The notes beneath the pieces are model-generated. The model did not search any database, was not told where the DNA came from, and was given only the letters and a program-made list of their open reading frames with translations. Below are positions 35,832-43,048 of a stretch of 64,000 nt of DNA, one piece after another. This DNA comes from Bacillota bacterium. Its GTDB lineage: Bacteria > Bacillota_I > Bacilli_A > RFN20 > CAG-288. Where the stretch lies: positions 62,001 to 126,000 of the forward strand of contig JAEWSJ010000006.1 of the NCBI GenBank assembly GCA_023398335.1, read 5' to 3'. Within the stretch, counting starts at the first letter, position 1. Every line of letters begins with the position of its first letter. The translations under genes were made by a program, and so were the position numbers.

Positions 35832-36137
35832 ATGACTAATGAAGAATTTTTAGAAGTGCTAAAAGTGATTGATGATAATACTCGTTTAACTATTTTACAA
35901 ATGCTATCTAAAAACGGCACGATGTGTGCTTGCAAAATCTTAGAAGAATTAAACATTACTCAAGGAACTTTGTCTCATCATATGAAGATGCTACTAAATG
36001 CAGGTTTAGTAAACTGTGAAAAGGACGGCAAGTGGTGTCACTATACATTAGTGACAAATAATATGCATCAAATAGCAAATTATATTAATAACATCTGCGA
36101 TGAGGTTTCGAATAGTAAATCCTGCTGTTGTAAATAA
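35832..36137 (+). CDS. arsR: ArsR-family metalloregulator
   Basis: This 101-residue winged-helix repressor carries the arsenic/antimony-sensing segment Cys-Ala-Cys-Lys-Ile-Leu-Glu-Glu-Leu (about residues 33-41), the ArsR Cys-x-Cys site in the DNA-binding helix. It is followed by Thr-Gln-Gly-Thr-Leu-Ser-His-His-Met (about 48-56). The C-terminus ends in Ser-Cys-Cys-Cys-Lys, an extra cysteine cluster that may add a thiolate ligand. Binding of As(III) or a related metalloid should release it from the TATCAATAT boxes upstream of itself and the permease gene. A weak GCCT/AGGC hairpin follows. Confidence 0.93.
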   Translation: MTNEEFLEVLKVIDDNTRLTILQMLSKNGTMCACKILEELNITQGTLSHHMKMLLNAGLVNCEKDGKWCHYTLVTNNMHQIANYINNICDEVSNSKSCCCK

Positions 36138-36170
36138 CTGCCTGAATAAGGCTTTTATTTTTAAGTTATA

Positions 36171-36190
36171 TATTGATAACTATCAATATG
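36171..36190 (+). promoter_or_regulatory. Perfect palindromic ArsR operator upstream of the permease
   Basis: ATATTGATA, two bases and TATCAATAT form a 20-base perfect palindrome 16 bases before the permease start codon. It matches the half-sites at the arsR promoter. Confidence 0.75.
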
Positions 36191-36206
36191 ACAAGAAAGA
36201 GAATAT

Positions 36207-37334
36207 ATGGAAAAGAAGAGAATTAATATCAAACTTCAAATTTTTATTGGGGTTATTGTTTCAATAGTAATCATTAATGTATTGATTGGGGTATTTGCAG
36301 GATGGGACGTTGCAAAAGTGCCATGGGATTTTTTAAGTGATCAAGTACTTGGAATGAAATGGCTAAATTCATTAATTGGCAAAATGGTAGTTTCTATTGG
36401 AGGTAGTTATGATGTTACTTCATGGCAATTCAAATTAGAGTCATCAATTCAGTTCTTTATCTATGACTTTATAAAAATTGGAATCTTACTTTGCGTTTTG
36501 ATTTTTGGTATATCTTATATTCAATCATATTTTCCACCCGAAAGGACAAAAAAGATTTTAGGAAAATATCATGGGATAGGCGCAAATATTCTTGGAGCGT
36601 TGCTTGGCACTGTAACACCATTTTGTTCATGTTCTTCAATTCCAATATTTATTGGCTTTACGAGAGCGGGGCTCTTTTCAGGTGTAACTTTTAGCTTTTT
36701 AATCTCGAGCCCTTTAGTTGATTTAGGTTCATTAATGTTGTTGGTAGGTTTCTTCGGTTGGCCAATCGCTATTGCATATGTCGTTGTTGGATTAATTTTA
36801 GCTGTAATCGGTGGAACTATAATTGAAAAAACAGGGCTTGGAAAATACGTTGAAGATTTTGTTACTAATGGAAAAGCAGTCGTAGATATAGATTCTCCTT
36901 CGTTATCGAGAAAAGAAAGATTAGAATATGCCAAAGATCAGATGGTGCAAACATATAAGAAAGTATTTTGGTACATTGTAATAGGAGTTGGAATTGGTAG
37001 TGTTATTCATAATGTTATTCCTGAGACATGGATAACAAGTTTGTTAGGTACTGATTCATGGTACGGAGTCTTACTTGCAACTATCTTAGGTGTTCCAATG
37101 TATGCGGATATTTTTGGGACTTTACCTATTGCGGAAGCGTTGTTTAATAAAGGCGCAGGTCTTGGAACTATCTTAGCTTTTATGATGAGTGTTACTGCGT
37201 TGTCGTTACCATCGTTAATAATGCTAAGAAAAGCGGTAAAACCAAAATTATTATTCTCGTTTATGATAATTGTTATTGCTGGAATTATTATTATCGGTTA
37301 CTTATTTAATGCGTTTGGTTATTTATTAATATAG
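36207..37334 (+). CDS. ArsP/DUF318 family permease (UPF0718)
   Basis: This 375-residue membrane protein has about eight to ten TM segments and the family hallmark Thr-Pro-Phe-Cys-Ser-Cys-Ser-Ser-Ile-Pro-Ile-Phe (about residues 137-148) followed by Ile-Ser-Ser-Pro-Leu-Val-Asp. DUF318 members include ArsP, which exports trivalent methylated arsenicals, and permeases that work with small thiol-disulfide proteins; such a protein is encoded 1.2 kb downstream. It is controlled by the ArsR palindrome just upstream and is followed after 10 bases by the ACR3 gene. The exact substrate is not known. Confidence 0.88.
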   Translation: MEKKRINIKLQIFIGVIVSIVIINVLIGVFAGWDVAKVPWDFLSDQVLGMKWLNSLIGKMVVSIGGSYDVTSWQFKLESSIQFFIYDFIKIGILLCVLIFGISYIQSYFPPERTKKILGKYHGIGANILGALLGTVTPFCSCSSIPIFIGFTRAGLFSGVTFSFLISSPLVDLGSLMLLVGFFGWPIAIAYVVVGLILAVIGGTIIEKTGLGKYVEDFVTNGKAVVDIDSPSLSRKERLEYAKDQMVQTYKKVFWYIVIGVGIGSVIHNVIPETWITSLLGTDSWYGVLLATILGVPMYADIFGTLPIAEALFNKGAGLGTILAFMMSVTALSLPSLIMLRKAVKPKLLFSFMIIVIAGIIIIGYLFNAFGYLLI

Positions 37335-37344
37335 GAGAAATAAA

Positions 37345-38403
37345 ATGAAAGAAAGCAAGATAAATTTATTTCAAAAATACCTAACAATATGGGTATTATT
37401 AGCTATGTCATTGGGAGTCTTAATCGGGTATTTATTGCCAAATTTTAGTAGATTTCTATCTTCTCTGGAAATAGGCAATGTAAATATTCCTATTGCAGTA
37501 TTAATATGGTTTATGATTTATCCAATGATGTTAAAAATTGACTTTACTAGTATAAAAAGAATCAAAGATCAACCGAAAGGATTGTTCTTAACTTGGACGG
37601 TTAATTGGTTAATTAAACCGTTTACGATGTTTGGAATTGCCGTGTTATTTTTTCAAATAATATACAGTAGCATTATTCCTGCGGATTTAGCAAAAGATTA
37701 CATTGCTGGAGCTGTATTGTTAGGTGCTGCCCCATGTACAGCAATGGTCTTTGTTTGGAGTTCTCTTGTTAAAGGAAACCCGGCGTATACGCTTGTACAA
37801 GTAGCAACAAACGATTTAATTATTCTTTTCTTATATGTTCCTATTGTTGGTTTGTTATTGGGAATAGGTGGCTTTTCAATTCCATGGTTAACTTTGTTTA
37901 TATCAATAGTTTTATTTATTGTTATTCCTTTGGTGTTTGCAGTAATAACAAGACTGATTATTATTAAGAAAAAAGGAAAAGAATATCTGGAAGAAAAAGT
38001 AATAAAAAAACTAGATCCTTTTACCAGTGTGGGATTATTAGTTATGTTAGTTCTTTTATTCACAATGCAGTCAGCAGTTATTATAGATAATCCACTTCAT
38101 ATATTATTAATAGCTATTCAATTAGTATTACAAACTTTATTGATATTTATGGTGTCAGCTCTTGGAAGCAAGTTATTAAAATTACCGTATGATATCGCTG
38201 CTCCTGCTAATTTTGTTGGGACAAGCAACTTCTTTGAACTAGCAGTAGCTGTTGCAATTGCCTTATTTCCTTTGAACCCGGGAGTAAGTCTTGCAACTGT
38301 AGTCGGAGTATTAGTAGAAGTGCCTGTAATGCTGATGTTAGTAAAAGTGACAAATAGATATAGAAGTAAAATGGTGATAGATATTAGAAACATCATTAAT
38401 TAA
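37345..38403 (+). CDS. ACR3-family arsenite efflux transporter
   Basis: This 352-residue protein has ten TM segments and the ACR3 signature Gly-Ala-Ala-Pro-Cys-Thr-Ala-Met-Val-Phe-Val-Trp-Ser (about residues 125-137), whose Cys is required for As(III) transport in studied members. It exports arsenite by proton antiport and needs no ArsA ATPase. An AGGAG Shine-Dalgarno lies 6 bases upstream. It lies directly after the ArsP-like permease gene, under the same ArsR control. An arsenate reductase (arsC) gene was not seen in the window. Confidence 0.93.
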   Translation: MKESKINLFQKYLTIWVLLAMSLGVLIGYLLPNFSRFLSSLEIGNVNIPIAVLIWFMIYPMMLKIDFTSIKRIKDQPKGLFLTWTVNWLIKPFTMFGIAVLFFQIIYSSIIPADLAKDYIAGAVLLGAAPCTAMVFVWSSLVKGNPAYTLVQVATNDLIILFLYVPIVGLLLGIGGFSIPWLTLFISIVLFIVIPLVFAVITRLIIIKKKGKEYLEEKVIKKLDPFTSVGLLVMLVLLFTMQSAVIIDNPLHILLIAIQLVLQTLLIFMVSALGSKLLKLPYDIAAPANFVGTSNFFELAVAVAIALFPLNPGVSLATVVGVLVEVPVMLMLVKVTNRYRSKMVIDIRNIIN

Positions 38404-38451
38404 TAAAGTTATTAGTAGAGAAGAAGTACAAAATGATTCTTAAATAATATT

Positions 38452-38471
38452 TTGATAATTATTCATATCAA
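38452..38471 (+). promoter_or_regulatory. ArsR-box-like site upstream of the thioredoxin-like gene
   Basis: TTGATA (38452-38457) and TATCAA (38466-38471) form an inverted pair with an 8-base spacer, similar to the operators at 35781, 35811 and 36171 but imperfect. Confidence 0.5.
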
Positions 38472-38520
38472 TATTATTGAGGATATATGATGAAATTTTC
38501 AGTTATAGGAGGAAAACAAA

Positions 38521-38796
38521 ATGAAAATTCAAGCTTTAGGTGGTTGTTGTAAAAAGTCTACCGCTAATTATGAAGCGATAGTAGAAGCGGTAAAAGAATT
38601 AAGTTTAGAAGATGAAGTAATTCATGTTACTGATATGGATGAAATCATGTCTTTAGGAGTAATGGCAACTCCGGGTTTAGTAATTGATGGTAAAGTAATG
38701 TCTGCAGGACGAGCGTTAAATGTCAATCAAGCGAAAGAACTTATTGAAAAAGCGTCTGATAAGACTACTTGCTGCTGTGGTGGCAGATGTAAATAA
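38521..38796 (+). CDS. Small thioredoxin-fold protein (redox-active disulfide protein 2 type)
   Basis: This 91-residue protein has the fold of TM0996/MTH895-type small thioredoxins: a strand, then Gly-Gly-Cys-Cys-Lys-Lys at residues 7-12 where most members have Gly-Cys-x-x-Cys, and a cis-Pro loop Met-Ala-Thr-Pro-Gly-Leu-Val-Ile (about 49-56). The active site is therefore a vicinal Cys-Cys pair. The C-terminus ends with Cys-Cys-Cys-Gly-Gly-Arg-Cys-Lys, a second thiol cluster like the ArsR tail. Such proteins pair with DUF318 permeases. AGGAGG precedes the start. A strong terminator follows. Confidence 0.85.
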   Translation: MKIQALGGCCKKSTANYEAIVEAVKELSLEDEVIHVTDMDEIMSLGVMATPGLVIDGKVMSAGRALNVNQAKELIEKASDKTTCCCGGRCK

Positions 38797-38815
38797 TAAT
38801 TTTAAAATCCAATTT

Positions 38816-38860
38816 AGATCTTTATTTGAATTTTATAAGAAGATAAAGATCTTTTTTTTT
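38816..38860 (+). terminator. Terminator closing the arsenic cluster
   Basis: AGATCTTTAT pairs with ATAAAGATCT around an AT-rich loop, followed by nine T. Confidence 0.88.
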
Positions 38861-38934
38861 AAACAATAATTTACATGTTTGTTTTGCTTAAATAATTATT
38901 AATGTTATAATCTAAATCAAAAAGAGAAAACAAT

Positions 38935-39855
38935 ATGGAAGTACTTATTAAGCACAACAAAGACATCATTGATGGAAATGAGGCAAAGTCTTGCTTTATT
39001 TATAATGACACTGATTTAAAAGTAAGTCATTATCTAATTTTAAGTAAGTCTGGAGTTGGTGTTAATAATTACAAAGATGGCGAAGAAAAGTATCCACAAG
39101 AGAATATTTATTTTGTTTTGAATGGAAAAATTGAAATAGTTGTTGGTGACAAAAGGTATATTTTAGATCAGTATGATTCTGTAAGAATATTGGGCTATGG
39201 AGCTTTTTCAATTTGGGGAATTGCTCCTAAATCATTGGTTATAAGTTTAACCGCGGCGAATTCTACTATTGCAGATAACAGCGATGAATTATTTAGCATG
39301 ATTGAAAAATCTGAAATTAACGATCCATATACTAAAAATCACAATTCTCGAGTTGGACGTTTAGCAAGTAAAATTGCTAATGCGCTAATTCCACATAAAG
39401 ATATTTCTCATATTTCTTTAGCGGGTTCCCTTCATGATATAGGAAAATCAATGATTAGTGAGAAAATATTAAATAAGCCAGGAAAACTAACAAAAGATGA
39501 ATTTGATGAGATAAAAAAACATCCAGTATATTCTTACGAAATAGTAAAAGATAAATTGGATGAGGATATTTCATTTTTGATTAGACATCATCATGAGTAT
39601 TTAGATGGAACCGGATATCCAGATGGATTAAAAGGTGAGGAGATAAATATCGAAACTAGAATATTAACGTGTGCCGACATATTTGATGCGTTAACAAGTG
39701 ATAGAGTATATCGAAATAAATATACCGCGAAAGAAGCAATCCAAATAATGGAGTCAATGGGTAAAAAACTAGATGAAAATGTTGTAAGTGTTTTGAAACA
39801 ACTCCTAGATAATAATACGATTAATTATTACGAAGATAAACAAGGATATTGTTAG
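38935..39855 (+). CDS. Cupin plus HD-GYP domain phosphodiesterase
   Basis: This 306-residue protein joins an N-terminal cupin-like beta barrel (residues about 20-110) to a C-terminal HD-GYP domain. The HD pair is in Leu-His-Asp-Ile-Gly-Lys (about 165) and the GYP motif in His-His-Glu-Tyr-Leu-Asp-Gly-Thr-Gly-Tyr-Pro-Asp-Gly-Leu (about 219-232). Asp-Ile-Phe-Asp-Ala-Leu-Thr (about 248) and Asp-Arg-Val-Tyr-Arg complete the family pattern. HD-GYP enzymes hydrolyse c-di-GMP; the cupin may sense a small ligand. A c-di-GMP riboswitch lies 20 kb away in this window. The gene stands alone and is convergent with an M18 peptidase 2 bases away. Confidence 0.88.
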   Translation: MEVLIKHNKDIIDGNEAKSCFIYNDTDLKVSHYLILSKSGVGVNNYKDGEEKYPQENIYFVLNGKIEIVVGDKRYILDQYDSVRILGYGAFSIWGIAPKSLVISLTAANSTIADNSDELFSMIEKSEINDPYTKNHNSRVGRLASKIANALIPHKDISHISLAGSLHDIGKSMISEKILNKPGKLTKDEFDEIKKHPVYSYEIVKDKLDEDISFLIRHHHEYLDGTGYPDGLKGEEINIETRILTCADIFDALTSDRVYRNKYTAKEAIQIMESMGKKLDENVVSVLKQLLDNNTINYYEDKQGYC

Positions 39856-39857
39856 AC

Positions 39858-41156
39858 TTATTTTATTTCAATATTGCTGTTATTTACTATGATTGAAGAA
39901 TCATAGTATTTTTTTGTAAGAATAAGCATATCTTTAAGGTCTTTTACTCCGCAGAGTTCGTTTGAACTATGCATAGCTAACTGTGGTAACCCAATATCAA
40001 TTGAGACTAAAGAAAGATGGTTATTTGAAATGTTACCTAAGGTAGAACCACCACGTAAATCAGATCTATTTGTAAATTCTTGATAATTAAGTTTATCTTT
40101 TAATAATAACGATTTTACAATAGAAGATGATAATGAATCAGTCGTATATGATTGATTAGCGTTGTACTTAATTACTATACCTTTATTAATTAGAACTGCA
40201 GATGTGCGATCGGCATATTCTGGATGATTTGGATTAATAGCGTGTGCATTATCAATACTTAATAATGATGATTTAGATATAGCTTGATAATATTCATCTT
40301 TCGATAAACCTAAGGAGGGACTTATTCGAGATATAATACTTTCAAGAAAAGTTGAATCCGCTCCTTGACGGGTAAGACTTCCAACTTCTTCATTATCAAA
40401 CGCAGCTAATACGTTGATGGAGGAAGGTAAAGACTCGATTAAACCTAATAATGAAGAATAACAAGAAGTAAGATTATCAATTCTTGGTGATGATAAAAAT
40501 TCATTGTTTAATCCACAGACTCTAGCCTCGTCGCGATTATATAAAAATAAATCAAAAGATAATAAAGAATCTTTTGCAATACGCGCTTCGGTTTCAATAA
40601 AAGATTTAAAGACAAAATTAGAAGAGGAAGATAAAAGGGGAATTAAATCCACGGCCGGATTAAATTTGTACCCGGAGTTTACTTCACGATTCATATGAAT
40701 TGCAACATTAGGAATAAATAGTAAATCTCTATCTATATCAAAACTTTTTGAACTAACATTTCCTGTTTCATCTTGGTAAACAATTCGTCCAGCTAATGAT
40801 AAAGGGCGATCTAACCAGGTGGACATTATCATTCCACCATAAGGTTCAACATTTAATGAAATGGAATTATTAATATTCAATACTGGATTTGGTTTTATTT
40901 TAAATGAAGGTGAATCCGTATGAGAGGCTTCTATTTGAAAGTGAACATTTTCAATAGAAGAAGGGATTTTAAACGCAATGAGAGAAGAATCGTTACGCGT
41001 TACAAAATAAGATGAACCTTTATTAAGAATGAAAGGTTCACTTTCATTAAGCTCGATAAATCCATTAGATAGCAATTCATTTTTCATATTCTCCACTACA
41101 TGGAAAACTGAATGGGATTTATTTAATAAGTCTATTATTTTATTTATTTTATTCAT
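39858..41156 (-). CDS. M18-family aminopeptidase
   Basis: This 432-residue zinc aminopeptidase removes N-terminal residues (Asp/Glu or others) from cytosolic peptides. Typical M18 features are Ala-Ser-His-Thr-Asp-Ser-Pro (metal His, about residue 81), Gly-Gly-Met-Ile-Met-Ser-Thr-Trp-Leu-Asp-Arg-Pro-Leu (about 107-119), Phe-Asp-Asn-Glu-Glu-Val-Gly-Ser (about 255-262) and Asp-x-Ala-His-Ala-x-x-Pro-Asn. The ATG at 41156 is chosen over an upstream in-frame ATG at 41189 because GCGGAGG lies just before it. The 3' coding end contains the terminator of the opposing HD-GYP gene. Confidence 0.9.
   Translation of the reverse strand: MNKINKIIDLLNKSHSVFHVVENMKNELLSNGFIELNESEPFILNKGSSYFVTRNDSSLIAFKIPSSIENVHFQIEASHTDSPSFKIKPNPVLNINNSISLNVEPYGGMIMSTWLDRPLSLAGRIVYQDETGNVSSKSFDIDRDLLFIPNVAIHMNREVNSGYKFNPAVDLIPLLSSSSNFVFKSFIETEARIAKDSLLSFDLFLYNRDEARVCGLNNEFLSSPRIDNLTSCYSSLLGLIESLPSSINVLAAFDNEEVGSLTRQGADSTFLESIISRISPSLGLSKDEYYQAISKSSLLSIDNAHAINPNHPEYADRTSAVLINKGIVIKYNANQSYTTDSLSSSIVKSLLLKDKLNYQEFTNRSDLRGGSTLGNISNNHLSLVSIDIGLPQLAMHSSNELCGVKDLKDMLILTKKYYDSSIIVNNSNIEIK
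39886..39915 (+). terminator. Terminator for the HD-GYP gene, inside the M18 coding end
   Basis: ACTATGATT pairs with AATCATAGT around GAAG, followed by ATTTTTTT. It is read on the plus strand but lies within the last codons of the opposing M18 gene. Confidence 0.8.
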
Positions 41157-41266
41157 GGTATAAGCCTCCGCTAATATGTATTGTATCATTTATTTTTTTT
41201 AGTCGCACTACAATTGACTTTATATTTTATTTGAATAATAATATAGTTAGAAAGGACTAATCAATT

Positions 41267-41818
41267 ATGGAATTAAAAGGTAGTCAAACAGAAAAGAATT
41301 TAGAAGTTGCTTTTTCAGGAGAATCGCAGGCAAGAAATAAATATACTTTCTTTTCTTCAGTAGCAAAAAAAGAAGGATATGAACAAATATCAGCTATTTT
41401 CTTGGAAACTGCTGCTAATGAGAAAGAACATGCTGAACTTTGGTACAAAGCTCTCCATGGTGGTAAAGTAGGCGATACAGCTTCATGTTTATTAGCTGCA
41501 GCTGAAGGCGAAAACTATGAATGGACAGAAATGTACAAAGAATTTGCTGAAACAGCACGCAAGGAAGGTTTCTTACAATTAGCAGCACAATTTGAAGGTG
41601 TTGCAAAAATTGAAGCTTCACATGAAAAGAGATATAGAGATCTTCTTGAAAATTTAAAGACGGATAAAGTCTTTATTAGAGAAGATGTTCAAATTTGGAA
41701 ATGCAGAAATTGCGGACATATACACGTTGGCAAGACCGCTCCAAAAATTTGTCCAGTCTGTGCTCATCCACAAGCGTATTTTGTTTTGTGCGATGAAAAC
41801 GGACATGAAATCTATTAA
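41267..41818 (+). CDS. rbr: Rubrerythrin
   Basis: This 183-residue non-haem iron protein reduces hydrogen peroxide in anaerobes. The ferritin-like diiron domain (residues 1-135) carries the Glu-Ser-Gln-Ala-Arg-Asn segment near 19-24 and Glu-x-x-His in Ala-Ala-Asn-Glu-Lys-Glu-His near 50-56. The C-terminal rubredoxin-like domain has Cys-Arg-Asn-Cys-Gly and Cys-Pro-Val-Cys-Ala-His (about 146-167). TTGACT with a -10-like TAATAT lies about 50 bases upstream and AAAGGA is the ribosome site. It stands alone and has its own terminator. Confidence 0.96.
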   Translation: MELKGSQTEKNLEVAFSGESQARNKYTFFSSVAKKEGYEQISAIFLETAANEKEHAELWYKALHGGKVGDTASCLLAAAEGENYEWTEMYKEFAETARKEGFLQLAAQFEGVAKIEASHEKRYRDLLENLKTDKVFIREDVQIWKCRNCGHIHVGKTAPKICPVCAHPQAYFVLCDENGHEIY

Positions 41819-41839
41819 TTATTAGTTATAAATAATAGC

Positions 41840-41878
41840 AATACCATGGAAGGAAATTCTTCTGTGGTATTTTTTTTG
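41840..41878 (+). terminator. Terminator after rubrerythrin
   Basis: ATACCATGGAAG pairs with CTTCTGTGGTAT (imperfect centre), followed by a run of T. Confidence 0.85.
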
Positions 41879-41953
41879 TAAATGTTTAAAGCGTTAATAA
41901 TTTAACATTTTTGATTTTTTTGCAAAAATGATGTCACTTAAAAGGAGAATGAT

Positions 41954-41990
41954 GTATAATAAATGTAAGTGAGAAACAAATTTACATTTT
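41954..41990 (+). promoter_or_regulatory. -10 element and inverted repeat before the LacI-type gene
   Basis: TATAAT lies at 41955-41960. Just downstream AAATGTAAG and its partner TTTACATTT (41961-41990 region) form an inverted repeat, a plausible operator for the regulator encoded next. The palindrome TTTACATTTGTGTAAA at 24028 shares its TTTACA arms. Confidence 0.5.
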
Positions 41991-42013
41991 TGTTTCATAA
42001 AGGATGGAAGTAT

Positions 42014-43021
42014 ATGGCAAGTAATTTTAAAGATAGAGTAACTATTTATGAAGTCGCAAAGGCTGCGGACGTTTCATTAGCAACTGTTTCAAGAGTAATT
42101 AATAGACAAAGTAATGTAACGGAAAAAACACGTCGCTTAGTTCAAGAAACAATTGAAAAATTAGGATATAAACCTAGTGCTTTAGCTCAAGGGTTGGCAA
42201 CTAATAGATCAACAAATATCGGTATTGTTTTACCAGGAACAAATTACGTTTATATTTGTAATATGCTTTCAGGTATGACTGATATTGCTAAAATATATGG
42301 TTATCAAACGACATTATTTGTTGCAAGAAGAAATAAAGAAGATGCGGCCTCGGTTATCGAAAAGTTAATTACTTCTCATGTTGATGGAGCGGTTATATTT
42401 GATGATGAACTTGATGAAACAGAAATCAAAACAATTCAAAAATACAATATTCCTCTTGTTGTTATTGGTCATGAAATGTCCGGTGACAACCTTTCTTCAA
42501 TCACTCTTGATTACAATTCCACTCTTATTGATATAGTAAAAAATTATTATGAAAACGAAAATGATAATATTAAGTTTTTAGATATATCTATGGCTGGTAA
42601 TATGATGGATAATTTAAGAGATTCTGTCCTTTCATATTCTAATTCTGTTGGTAAGAGCATTGAACTTATTCATTGTGATGATTCATACCAAAGATTATAT
42701 TCAGATATGAAAGTATATTTTGAATCTGATACCCATCGTAAAGGCTTATTTATTTGTCCACGTGACTCTTTAGCTTGTGCTGTAATTAATGCAGCAACTG
42801 ATTTAGGAGTTAAGGTACCTGAAGATGTTGAAGTTATTTCTGTTGTTGGTACTAAGTATTCATATATTGTAAGACCACAAGTCTCTTCTCTTGAAATTGA
42901 TTTATTTGAAGTGGGAAGTATCGCTATGCGTATGTTGACAAAGTTATTGAAGGGAAATCTCGAACAAAAGGTTTATAGATTTAAATCTCAATTTGCTGTT
43001 AGAGGTTCAACAAAGAAGTAA
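42014..43021 (+). CDS. LacI-family transcription regulator, CcpA-like
   Basis: This 335-residue regulator has the LacI helix-turn-helix Val-Thr-Ile-Tyr-Glu-Val-Ala-Lys-Ala-Ala-Asp-Val-Ser-Leu-Ala-Thr-Val-Ser-Arg-Val (residues 8-27). The hinge Pro-Ser-Ala-Leu-Ala-Gln-Gly-Leu-Ala (about 55-63) comes next, then a periplasmic-binding-like effector domain. The HTH and hinge resemble CcpA, the carbon catabolite regulator, but the effector domain is divergent, so CcpA identity is unproven. The ATG at 42014 is preferred over one at 41969 because GGATGGAAG precedes it and the family begins there. It lies 27 bases before ezrA. Confidence 0.85.
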   Translation: MASNFKDRVTIYEVAKAADVSLATVSRVINRQSNVTEKTRRLVQETIEKLGYKPSALAQGLATNRSTNIGIVLPGTNYVYICNMLSGMTDIAKIYGYQTTLFVARRNKEDAASVIEKLITSHVDGAVIFDDELDETEIKTIQKYNIPLVVIGHEMSGDNLSSITLDYNSTLIDIVKNYYENENDNIKFLDISMAGNMMDNLRDSVLSYSNSVGKSIELIHCDDSYQRLYSDMKVYFESDTHRKGLFICPRDSLACAVINAATDLGVKVPEDVEVISVVGTKYSYIVRPQVSSLEIDLFEVGSIAMRMLTKLLKGNLEQKVYRFKSQFAVRGSTKK

Positions 43022-43048
43022 ATTATTTTCTTAAGGAGTTTTTAATTA

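Noticed and set aside
33320..38870. Attachment-site duplication of the tmRNA 3' end
   Set aside because: I looked for a second copy of the GGACAGGAGTTCAACTCTCC...CCACCA end up to 41 kb and saw none, and no integrase gene is present.
41157..41189. Longer N-terminus for the M18 aminopeptidase from an upstream ATG
   Set aside because: GCGGAGG lies directly before the ATG at 41156, inside the would-be extension, so the shorter form is preferred.
41969..42013. Upstream start for the LacI-type regulator
   Set aside because: It would overlap the putative operator and start very close to the -10; LacI proteins begin just before the helix-turn-helix and 42014 has a ribosome site.
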